This document shows, piece by piece, positions 1 through 6,729 of a stretch of 19,106 bases of DNA. This DNA comes from Chloroflexota bacterium. Lineage in GTDB: Bacteria > Chloroflexota > Dormibacteria > CF-121. Location of the stretch: the NCBI GenBank assembly GCA_005880605.1, contig VBIS01000086.1, positions 1 to 19,106 on the forward strand, in the 5' to 3' direction. The translations under genes and the position numbers were made by a program. The notes beneath the pieces are model-generated. The model was given only the letters and a program-made list of their open reading frames with translations, searched no databases and had not been told where the DNA came from. Each line of letters starts with the position of its first letter. The first letter of the stretch is position 1.

Positions 1-292
1 AGGCACGTTCCAGGATGGCATCGTATCCGGCGCACACCACCAATTCGACGTCGTGCATGCGAAGGGTCTTGGCCATCGCGAGGTCGCGCGCCTTGCGGTC
101 GGGGAAGTTAGCCAGCCGAAAGATTTCGCGACTGATGCTTGCCTTCTTTGCCAGCTCGAGCGCCGCGCAATCGCGGTTGGCGCAGACCGTCACGACGCGC
201 GCCGGGTACAGGGGGTCTTTCCCCGCCTCGATCAGGGCCTGAAGGTTGCTGCCCCGGCCGGAGACCAGGACGCCCACTCGGAGTCGACTCAT
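1..292 (-). CDS. purN: Phosphoribosylglycinamide formyltransferase PurN, N-terminal part (cut by window edge)
   Basis: GAR transformylase transfers a formyl group from 10-formyl-THF to GAR (third step of IMP synthesis, cytosolic). The frame opens with ATG at 292-290 and stays open to the window edge, giving 97 codons of a protein that is normally about 200 residues. The N-terminal phosphate-binding strand-loop is clear: V-L-V-S-G-R-G-S-N-L-Q at residues 8-18. It is followed by a CANRD segment and the ELVVCAGYDAIL strand (usual family form VVLAGFMRIL). The catalytic Asn, His and Asp lie beyond the edge and cannot be checked. It is the last gene of the purB-purN run, separated from purM by 103 bases filled with three palindromic repeats; the G-rich flank of the first repeat ends one base before the ATG. 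The family call is secure; whether the gene is complete is unknown. Confidence 0.93.
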   Translation of the reverse strand, partial: MSRLRVGVLVSGRGSNLQALIEAGKDPLYPARVVTVCANRDCAALELAKKASISREIFRLANFPDRKARDLAMAKTLRMHDVELVVCAGYDAILERA

Positions 293-293
293 G

Positions 294-386
294 CCCCCAC
301 CCTACCCTCCCCCAGAGGGGGAGGGAAAAATCCCACCTCCCCCAGAGGGGGAGGGAAAACGCCTACCTCTCCCGGACGGGGAGGGG
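294..386 (-). repeat. Three tandem palindromic repeats, 30-bp period, in the purM-purN gap
   Basis: Three hairpin units are centred at about 315, 345 and 375, an exact 30-base spacing. Unit 1 (305-325) has perfect 9-bp arms CCCTCCCCC / GGGGGAGGG with loop AGA. Unit 2 (336-354) has 8-bp arms and the same loop. Unit 3 (366-386) is degenerate. Read on the coding (minus) strand, unit 1 is followed by the flank TAGGGTGGGGGC and then the purN ATG. The units are separated by A-rich bases on the plus strand. No U-run follows a stem in the direction of transcription, so they do not look like terminators for the operon. Confidence 0.9.
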
Positions 387-395
387 TTCCAACAC

Positions 396-1403
396 TCACT
401 CTAGGATTTGGACACGTCGCCGCTCGGACGCCACGATGTCGCCGACCGCGAAGATCTCTCCATCGAGCAGGCGCAGGGCGGTCTCGGCACTGGACTCATC
501 GACCACGACGATCATCCCGAGGCCCATGTTGAAAGTACGCCACATCTCCTCGTCGGGCGTAAAGGGCGCGAGGTAGGAGAAGATGGCGGGCTCCGGCCAG
601 GTCCCGCGCTGAACGCGGGCCCCGAGGCCGACCGGCAGGATCCGGGGCAGGTTGCCTACCACGCCGCCGCCGGTGATATGGGCCAACCCCTTGATCTCGA
701 CGGCTTCGCGCAGCCGTCGCACCGGCTCGAGATAGGCGCGGTGTGGCGCCAGCAGCGCCTCGAGGACGGTGTGACCGTTGCCGGGGATCGTCTGGCTCAG
801 CGCCTGGCGCGGGATGACCCGGCGGGCCAGGCTGTAGCCGTTGGTGTGGAGGCCGGTCGACGGTAACGCCAGTAGCGCATCGCCTTCGCGGATGGAGCTG
901 CCATCGATGATCGCATCCCGCTCGCAGACACCGACCATGAAACCTGCAATGTCGTAGGTGGCGGGCTGGTACACGCCGGGCATCTCCGCGGTCTCGCCGC
1001 CAAGCAGCGCGCAATTGACCTGGCGGCAGGCGTCCGCCATCCCGGAAACGAGCTCGGCGATCACCGGAGGGTCGAGGACACCGGTCGCGACATAGTCGAG
1101 GAAGAAGAGAGGCTCGGCGCCCGCCGTGAGCACATCGTTGACGCAGTGATTCACCAGGTCGGCCCCGATCTGGGCATGACGGCCCGCGCCGCTCGCCAGC
1201 AGGACCTTGGTGCCAACCCCGTCGGTGCTCGCCACCAGCACCGGCTCACGATATCGGGCGGTGTCCAGCGCAAAGAGCCCGCTGAACGGGCCGACCCCGG
1301 CAAGCACCTGCGGGCCCTGGGTGGCCGCCGCCAGGGGGCGGATGAGCTCAACGGTCCGATTGCCGGCGTCGATGTCAACGCCCGAGTCGCGGTAGGTCGT
1401 CAC
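396..1403 (-). CDS. purM: Phosphoribosylformylglycinamidine cyclo-ligase (AIR synthetase) PurM
   Basis: PurM closes FGAM to AIR using ATP. The protein has 335 residues, close to the usual 340-350. Family motifs are in order: DGVGTK at 61-66 (nucleotide/metal loop), GAEPLFFLDYVA near 95-106, GGETAEMPGVY at 135-145, then GLHTNGYSL and AHITGGG in the C-terminal half. The GTG start at 1403 is chosen because it begins just before the family's typical Y-x-x-(S/A)-G-V-D-I opening and overlaps the purF TGA by four bases (GTGA, 1403-1400). The frame is open further upstream to 1646, but that part is Arg-rich and is out-of-frame purF sequence. GGAGA lies about 11 bases before the GTG. It stops before the repeat array, so unlike PurS and PurB it carries no repeat-encoded tail. 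Confidence 0.96.
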   Translation of the reverse strand: MTTYRDSGVDIDAGNRTVELIRPLAAATQGPQVLAGVGPFSGLFALDTARYREPVLVASTDGVGTKVLLASGAGRHAQIGADLVNHCVNDVLTAGAEPLFFLDYVATGVLDPPVIAELVSGMADACRQVNCALLGGETAEMPGVYQPATYDIAGFMVGVCERDAIIDGSSIREGDALLALPSTGLHTNGYSLARRVIPRQALSQTIPGNGHTVLEALLAPHRAYLEPVRRLREAVEIKGLAHITGGGVVGNLPRILPVGLGARVQRGTWPEPAIFSYLAPFTPDEEMWRTFNMGLGMIVVVDESSAETALRLLDGEIFAVGDIVASERRRVQILE

Positions 1404-2815
1404 CGGGCGACCGTCTCCAGCGCCAGCTTGTCCATCTCGAGCTGGACGGGCACCGGCACCGGGTAATCGCCGTCGAAACAGGCCATGCAAAAGCCGCTGA
1501 CGTTCTTCACGGCGCGAAAGAGTCCGGCCTTGCTCAGATACTTCAACGAGTCGGCGCCGATCAGGTGCTCCACCTCTTCGACGCTCCGGCCGGAGGCGAT
1601 CAGCTCCGAGCGGCTGGCGATGTCGATCCCCATGAAACAGGGCCACTGGATCGGCGGGCTGCTCACCCGAAAATGGACTTCCTTGGTTCCGGCGCGGCGC
1701 AATTCCTCCACGATCTTCCTGCTGGTGGTCCCGCGCACGATCGAGTCATCGACCAGCACCACGCGCTTGCCGGCGAGAATCTCGCGGAGCGGATTGAACT
1801 TCAGCTTGATGCCGACGTTGCGCAGCCGCTCATTGGGCTGGATAAAGGTGCGCGTGATGTAGCGGCTTTTGATCAAACCCTCGCTATAGGGAATGCCACT
1901 GGCCTCGGCGAAGCCGACGGCAGCCGGCGTGCCCGAGTCCGGAAGGGAGATGACGATGTCGGCGTCAGCAGGCGCCTCCCGCGCAAGTTCGCGACCCATG
2001 TTGCGGCGGGCCTCGTACAGCGACTGCACCTGCAGGTGCGAGTCCTGTCGAGCGAAGTAAATGAACTCGAACATGCACATGGCCTTGCGCGGCGACAACA
2101 GCAATTGCTCCGCGATCGGCGCACCGCGACCGAGCATGACAGCCTCGCCCGGCTCGATCTCGCGAACGAACTCGGCGCCCACGGTGTCGAGCGCGCAGGT
2201 CTCCGAGGTGATGATGGCGCCCCCTTCCGGCAGGCGTCCCAGGCACAACGGCCGAATCCCGAGCGGGTCGCGCACGCCCACCAGGGTGTCCCTGGTGAGA
2301 AACAGCAGGCAGTAAGCGCCCTGCAGTCGTGGCAGCGCGCGACGCAAGACCGACACGACGTCAGTGCCGCCGGTATGCGCGACCAGCTCGGCAAGCACCT
2401 CGGTGTCGCTCGACGTCTTGAAGCGAACGCCGCGCTCCTCGAGTTCGTCACGCAGCACCTGCGCATTCGTGAGGTTTCCGTTGTGGGCGATCGCGATAGT
2501 GCCGAGCTGCGGATGCTCGACGAGGATGGGCTGCGCGTTCTCCAGCCGGTTCGACCCGGTGGTGGAGTATCGCGTGTGCCCCAGTGCCAGGTGGCCGGTC
2601 AAGCGCTCGAGCGCCTCCTGGTCGAAGGCCTGCGCGACCAGGCCCATGTCCTTGTGCATCCGCATGGTCTGGCCATCACTGGTTGCGATCCCGGCGCTCT
2701 CCTGCCCGCGGTGCTGCAGGGCATAAAGCCCGAAATAGGTCAGGTTGGCGACGTCTTCGCCGGGCGCATCGATGCCAAAGAGCCCGCACTCCTCGTGCAT
2801 CCGCTCATCGGCCAT
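1400..2815 (-). CDS. purF: Amidophosphoribosyltransferase PurF (4Fe-4S, propeptide type)
   Basis: PurF makes phosphoribosylamine from PRPP and glutamine, the committed step of the pathway. An N-terminal Ntn glutaminase domain begins at the nucleophile Cys in EECGLFGI (residue 10 from this start) and contains YALQHRGQESAG, AHNGNL and TSSDTE motifs. A C-terminal phosphoribosyltransferase domain has the PRPP loop VVLVDDSIVRGTTS. Cysteines in KAMCMFEFIYF, PPIQWPCFMGID and the FCMACF pair match the four iron-sulphur ligands of the Bacillus enzyme, so this is the O2-sensitive, propeptide-processed type. ATG 2815 gives 471 residues with a 9-residue propeptide. Alternatives are GTG 2848, which would overlap purL and give a 20-residue propeptide, or the ATG at 2800 (4 residues). 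No strong ribosome-binding site decides between them. Confidence 0.95.
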   Translation of the reverse strand: MADERMHEECGLFGIDAPGEDVANLTYFGLYALQHRGQESAGIATSDGQTMRMHKDMGLVAQAFDQEALERLTGHLALGHTRYSTTGSNRLENAQPILVEHPQLGTIAIAHNGNLTNAQVLRDELEERGVRFKTSSDTEVLAELVAHTGGTDVVSVLRRALPRLQGAYCLLFLTRDTLVGVRDPLGIRPLCLGRLPEGGAIITSETCALDTVGAEFVREIEPGEAVMLGRGAPIAEQLLLSPRKAMCMFEFIYFARQDSHLQVQSLYEARRNMGRELAREAPADADIVISLPDSGTPAAVGFAEASGIPYSEGLIKSRYITRTFIQPNERLRNVGIKLKFNPLREILAGKRVVLVDDSIVRGTTSRKIVEELRRAGTKEVHFRVSSPPIQWPCFMGIDIASRSELIASGRSVEEVEHLIGADSLKYLSKAGLFRAVKNVSGFCMACFDGDYPVPVPVQLEMDKLALETVAR

Positions 2816-2829
2816 GGGATGGCGCCGGT

Positions 2830-4854
2830 TCAAAACGGCGTCTCCCACGCCTGCCGCAGGCTGTCGAGGGACAGGCGGATATCCGACCCTACCTGGAAAT
2901 CCTCACCGCCAATGACGCCGATGGCGTAAAGCGGAATGTGATGGCTCGTCATCAGCTGTTGCAGCTCAGGCACGCGCCGTGGGGCGACGCTCACGATCAC
3001 CCGCCCCTGTGACTCGCCGAAGAAGAATGCCTCGCGGCTGATCGGCCCGACGATGCCGGGGCAACGTAGCCCGCGTCCACCGTAGAGGGCGCTCTCCGCC
3101 AGCGCGATCAGCAAGCCTCCGTCGGAGACATCGTGGGCGCAGCGTACCACCCCGCGGCCGATGGAATCGAGCATTGCGGCCTGCAGGCGACGCTCCATCT
3201 CGAGACTCACCATCGGTGGGCGGCCTTCCGCGGGGGCGCCTAGCAGCCGCAAATACGCACTTCCGGCGAGCTCCTCACGGGTCTCCCCCAATAAAAAGAC
3301 GAGGTCGCCGTCCTCCTGGAATCCGGAAGGACATCGCAGCGACAGGTCCTCGAGCAGTCCAACCATGCCGATCACCGGCGTTGGCGGGATGTTCCGCTCG
3401 CTCGTCTCGTTGTAGAGGCTGACATTGCCGCTGACTACCGGCAGGTCCAGCGCGCGGCAGGCGTCGGCGAGGCCGCGGATACTCTCCTGCAACTGGCCGA
3501 AGATGGCGGGCCGCTCCGGGTTGCCGAAGTTCAGGCAATTGGTCACCGCGATCGGACGGGCCCCGGTGCAGACGATGTTGCGGGCCGCCTCGGCAACCGC
3601 CGCCTTGGTCCCTTCGTACGGGTCGAGCGCGACGTACCAGGGATTGCCGTCGGTCGTCAACGCCAGTCCCTTGTTGGTTCCGGGCACGCGCAGCAGGGCC
3701 GCATCGAAGCCGGGGCCGAACACCGTGTTGTCCTGCACCTGGTGGTCGTAGGTTCGATAGATCGGCCGGCGGCTGCGCAGGTTCGGGCTCGCGATCAGGT
3801 CGAGCAGGATCGCCTCGGGCTCCTCGACCGCCGGCATCACCACCGTGGGTTGCCTATCAGGAAATGACGCGACCGGCGTTCGCAACGGAACGCCGTCCAC
3901 CAGCGCCTTCAGCGGGATGTCGGCAACCGAGACACCGTGATCACGAATCCGGATCCGTCCCGTCCCGGTCACGACCCCGATGCGGTCGGCGTGGAGCTCG
4001 AAATGGTCGAAGACCTGGCGCGCCGCCGCCTCGGCCTCGGGTCGCACCAGGATCAGCATCCGCTCCTGCGACTCGGAGAGCATCGCTTCGTAGGGCGTCA
4101 TGCCCTGTTCCCGGCGGCTGATCCGGTCGACGTCGATGTCGATCCCGCGATGGCCTCGATGGGCGAGCTCGCTGGCCGCGCTGGTCAGCCCGGCCGCGCC
4201 CAGGTCCTGGATGGCGGTGACGCCGTCGAGCTCGTTCAGCCGCAAGCACGCCTCACACAGCAGCTTCTCGAGGAACGGATTGCCCACCTGGACCGCCGGT
4301 CGGCGCTCGGCGGATCGCTCATCCATCTCCACCGAGGCGAAGGTCGCCCCGTGAATGCCGTCGCGTCCGGTATCCGCGCCGACCAGCAACACGATGTCAC
4401 CGGCTCGGTCCGCGGTGGCGCGGCGCAGCCGGTCGTGCGCCACGATCCCGTCGAGCGGCCCAAAGCGAAGCGCATCGAGGATCGCGACCGGTCGGGCGCC
4501 CATGGCGAACACGTCGCGGAGGATGCCGCCCACACCGGTGGCCGCCCCCTGGTAAGGCTCGATCGCCGACGGATGATTGTGCGACTCGATCTTGAACACA
4601 ACGGCGAGGCCGTTGCCGATGTCGACCGCGCCGGCGTTCTCGCCCGGCCCCTGCAGAACATCCGGACCTTCGGTGGGCAGCTGGCGGAGTAATGCCTTGG
4701 CGGTCTTGTAGGAGCAGTGCTCGCTCCAAAGCGCACCGAACATGCCAAGCTCGAGGTCATTCGGGTCGCGGCCGATGGCGCGCACGATGGCGCGGTACTC
4801 GTCCTCGTTCAGCGCCACTTCCTGGAGCTGAGCGCGCCTCACGGCAATCGCCAT
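2830..4854 (-). CDS. purL: Phosphoribosylformylglycinamidine synthase subunit PurL (small, multi-subunit type)
   Basis: This is the ATP-dependent synthetase subunit that converts FGAR to FGAM using ammonia delivered from PurQ, with PurS as the assembly partner. It has 674 residues, within the range of small PurL proteins and far shorter than the ~1300-residue single-chain enzyme. Motifs: WSEHCSYK at 43-50 with the conserved His46, LQGPGENAGAVDIG, VVFKIESHNHPSAIEPYQGAATGVGG, DLGAAGLTSAASELA, and in the second half VSGNVSLYNET and HDVSDGGLLIALAES. Both halves of the duplicated fold are present. ATG 4854 overlaps the purQ TGA by one base (TGATG). The C-terminus is somewhat shorter than in the Bacillus protein but shows no frameshift. 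Confidence 0.96.
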   Translation of the reverse strand: MAIAVRRAQLQEVALNEDEYRAIVRAIGRDPNDLELGMFGALWSEHCSYKTAKALLRQLPTEGPDVLQGPGENAGAVDIGNGLAVVFKIESHNHPSAIEPYQGAATGVGGILRDVFAMGARPVAILDALRFGPLDGIVAHDRLRRATADRAGDIVLLVGADTGRDGIHGATFASVEMDERSAERRPAVQVGNPFLEKLLCEACLRLNELDGVTAIQDLGAAGLTSAASELAHRGHRGIDIDVDRISRREQGMTPYEAMLSESQERMLILVRPEAEAAARQVFDHFELHADRIGVVTGTGRIRIRDHGVSVADIPLKALVDGVPLRTPVASFPDRQPTVVMPAVEEPEAILLDLIASPNLRSRRPIYRTYDHQVQDNTVFGPGFDAALLRVPGTNKGLALTTDGNPWYVALDPYEGTKAAVAEAARNIVCTGARPIAVTNCLNFGNPERPAIFGQLQESIRGLADACRALDLPVVSGNVSLYNETSERNIPPTPVIGMVGLLEDLSLRCPSGFQEDGDLVFLLGETREELAGSAYLRLLGAPAEGRPPMVSLEMERRLQAAMLDSIGRGVVRCAHDVSDGGLLIALAESALYGGRGLRCPGIVGPISREAFFFGESQGRVIVSVAPRRVPELQQLMTSHHIPLYAIGVIGGEDFQVGSDIRLSLDSLRQAWETPF

Positions 4855-5555
4855 CAGACGGCTACCCGATCCAGCGCGTGGATGGCGGAGCGAAACAGCG
4901 CGAGGCCGTCGGTGCTACCCAGCAGGTCCTCGCAGGCACGCTCGGGATGCGGCATCAGGCCCACCACGTTGCCGTGGGCGTTCGCAATGCCGGCGATGTT
5001 GCCGAGCGATCCGTTGGGATTCGACTCCGCGGTCACCCGGCCATCGGGCGCGCAGTAGCGAAAGACAACCTGCCCGTTGCGCTCGATCGCCTCGAGCGTC
5101 TGCGGGTCCGCGAAGAAATTGCCCTCGCCATGCGAGATCGGGATGCGCAGCACCTGGCCCGGACGGCAATCGAGCGTAAAGGCGGATTCGCTCTGCTCCA
5201 CCCGAAGGTTGACCCACTCGCAGCGGAACTCGCAGGAAGCATTCCTCAGCAGCGCCCCGGGGAGCAGCCGCGCCTCCTGCAGGATCTGGAAACCATTGCA
5301 GATCCCGAGCACCAGTCCGCCGCGGTTCGCGAAGTCCGTCACCGCCTCCATCACCGGGGCGAAGCGGGCGATGGCGCCACAGCGCAGGTAATCGCCATAG
5401 GAGAAACCCCCCGGCAGGATCACGAGGTCGAGGTCGTCGAGGCGCTCTTCCCGATGATCGACGTAACGCGCCGGCTGGCCGAGGACGTCCGAGAGCGCGT
5501 GGGCACAATCCCGGTCACTCCAGGTGCCAGGGAAGACGACGATGCCGGTGTTCAA
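4854..5555 (-). CDS. purQ: Phosphoribosylformylglycinamidine synthase glutaminase subunit PurQ
   Basis: This class I glutamine amidotransferase releases ammonia for PurL. It has 233 residues, a normal length. The catalytic triad is visible: Cys86 in LVLGICNGFQIL, His203 and Glu205 in LMPHPER. The oxyanion-side motif LPGGFSYGDYLRCGAIA is also present. The start is TTG 5555, placed where the family begins (x-x-GIVVFPG), and it overlaps the purS stop by four bases (TTGA, 5555-5552). There is no ATG or GTG near this position. The G-rich flank of a palindromic repeat ends nine bases before the TTG and is the only Shine-Dalgarno-like sequence there. Confidence 0.96.
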   Translation of the reverse strand: MNTGIVVFPGTWSDRDCAHALSDVLGQPARYVDHREERLDDLDLVILPGGFSYGDYLRCGAIARFAPVMEAVTDFANRGGLVLGICNGFQILQEARLLPGALLRNASCEFRCEWVNLRVEQSESAFTLDCRPGQVLRIPISHGEGNFFADPQTLEAIERNGQVVFRYCAPDGRVTAESNPNGSLGNIAGIANAHGNVVGLMPHPERACEDLLGSTDGLALFRSAIHALDRVAV

Positions 5556-5842
5556 GTGCGTAGGCCCCCACCCTGCCCTCCCCCAGAGGGGGAGGGAACT
5601 TTTAGCTCGATACGGTAGTCCTCGATGACCGCGTTGGCGAGCAACTGCCGGGTCATCTCCTCGACCCGCGAGCGGGCTTGGTCCTCATCGTCGGCATCCA
5701 GGGTCAGCACCAGGTACTTGCCCGCACGCACCTCGCGGACGGAATCGAAGCCCAGCGCGTGCAGACCACCCTTGATGGTCAGACCCGCGGGGTCGTTGAC
5801 AACCGGCTTCAGGGTGACGAACACCTCTGCCCGGTACGTCAT
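5552..5842 (-). CDS. purS: Phosphoribosylformylglycinamidine synthase subunit PurS with repeat-encoded C-terminal tail
   Basis: PurS is the small dimeric subunit that bridges PurL and PurQ. It has 96 residues against about 80-85 in the family. The core shows the expected pattern: MTYRAEVFVTLKPVVNDPAG, then a helix and GFDSVREVRAGKYLVL, then a second helix ending in LLANAVIEDYRIELK. Residues 83-93 (P-S-P-S-G-G-G-Q-G-G-G) are encoded exactly by the palindromic repeat at 5565-5596, followed by LRT and the stop. The family core is therefore complete and the tail is an extension. ATG 5842 overlaps the purC stop by four bases (ATGA). Confidence 0.94.
   Translation of the reverse strand: MTYRAEVFVTLKPVVNDPAGLTIKGGLHALGFDSVREVRAGKYLVLTLDADDEDQARSRVEEMTRQLLANAVIEDYRIELKVPSPSGGGQGGGLRT
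5565..5596 (-). repeat. Palindromic repeat inside the 3' end of purS, upstream of purQ
   Basis: Perfect 9-bp arms CCCTCCCCC (5576-5584) / GGGGGAGGG (5588-5596) with loop AGA, identical in stem and loop to unit 1 of the purM-purN array. On the minus strand the stem is followed by the flank CAGGGTGGGGG, then nine bases, then the purQ TTG. It encodes PurS residues 83-93. Confidence 0.92.
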
Positions 5843-6729
5843 TGACGCCCAGCGGCCGACAACACGTTCAGTCGACGCAGCGCCTCGAGGTAGCGGGCGC
5901 TGGTTTCGGCGACCACCTCGTCCGGGAGGGGCGGCGCTGGTGGTTGCTTGTTCCAGCCGATCTGCTCCAGGTAGTCGCGCACATATTGCTTGTCGAATGA
6001 CGGCTGGGGTCCACCCGGTTGGTACTGTTTGAGATCCCAGAAGCGCGACGAGTCAGGGGTCAGAACCTCATCGATCAGAATCACGTCGCCCTCGAGCAGC
6101 CCGAACTCGAATTTCGTATCGGCCAGGATCAGGCCACGCTCGAGCGCGCGCGCCGCACCGAAGCGATAGAGCAGGAGGCTGAGGCGTTCGAGCGTCTGCG
6201 CCAGCTCGCCACCGGCACGGTTGGCAAGCTCGGCTCGCGAGATGTTCTCGTCGTGGCCGGTCAGCGCCTTGGTCGCCGGGGTGAAGATTGGCTCGGGCAA
6301 ACGGTCACTATCCCTCAATCCCGCTGGTAGCGGTTCGCCGGCGATCGATCCGCTCCGCTGGTAATCCTTCCAACCCGACCCCGAGAGGTAGCCGCGCACC
6401 ACGCATTCGAACATGACCGGCTGCGCCATGACAACGCGCATGCTGCGCTGCTCGAGGTCCGGCATTGCACTGCGCAACTCGGGGGCGATCGATTGATCCG
6501 CGGATAGGTGGTTGCGCACTAGATCGCCGGTCTGGTGGAACCACGCGAGCGATAGCTGGTTCAAGACGCGGCCCTTCTCCGGGATCGGCGTGGGCAGCAC
6601 GACGTCGAACGCGGAAAGCCGATCGGTCGACACCATGAGCAGCTCACGATCGCTCAGCCGGTAGGTGTCCCGAACTTTGCCGCGCGAGTGCGGCGGCAGC
6701 GGCAGTGCGGTCGTCATGATGGCGGTCAT
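5839..6729 (-). CDS. purC: Phosphoribosylaminoimidazole-succinocarboxamide synthase (SAICAR synthetase) PurC
   Basis: PurC joins aspartate to CAIR with ATP to form SAICAR. It has 296 residues, matching the longer Ade1-like form rather than the ~240-residue Bacillus form. Motifs: SRGKVRDTYRL, STDRLSAFDVVLPTPIPEKG, FECVVRGYLSGSGWKDY, EPIFTPATKA, GLILADTKFEFG and LIDEVLTPDSSRFW. ATG 6729 is chosen because it overlaps the purB stop as ATGA (6729-6726) and gives a family-like N-terminus; a second ATG four codons later (6717) is equally possible. The open frame extends upstream to 7128, but that part is antisense-like Arg/Pro/Gly-rich purB sequence. The G-rich flank of a palindromic repeat ends three bases before the ATG. 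Confidence 0.95.
   Translation of the reverse strand: MTAIMTTALPLPPHSRGKVRDTYRLSDRELLMVSTDRLSAFDVVLPTPIPEKGRVLNQLSLAWFHQTGDLVRNHLSADQSIAPELRSAMPDLEQRSMRVVMAQPVMFECVVRGYLSGSGWKDYQRSGSIAGEPLPAGLRDSDRLPEPIFTPATKALTGHDENISRAELANRAGGELAQTLERLSLLLYRFGAARALERGLILADTKFEFGLLEGDVILIDEVLTPDSSRFWDLKQYQPGGPQPSFDKQYVRDYLEQIGWNKQPPAPPLPDEVVAETSARYLEALRRLNVLSAAGRQ

Noticed and set aside
294..390. A three-unit regularly spaced repeat that could be taken for a short CRISPR array
   Set aside because: The units are GC-rich palindromes back to back with only about 9-12 bases between stems, the third is degenerate, and the same element occurs singly at three other places in the window. No spacers and no cas genes.
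1404..1646. An N-terminally extended PurM (416 residues)
   Set aside because: The extra 81 residues are out-of-frame purF sequence; PurM homology begins at GTG 1403, which overlaps the purF stop.
1565..2929. Long plus-strand open frame of 454 codons opposite purF
   Set aside because: High G+C makes long antisense frames; the opposite strand encodes an unmistakable PurF with all catalytic motifs, and the plus-strand product has no recognisable domain.
5565..5596. The strong hairpins as intrinsic terminators within the operon
   Set aside because: In the direction of transcription the stems are followed by G-rich flank, not a U-run, and by the ribosome-binding region of the next gene.
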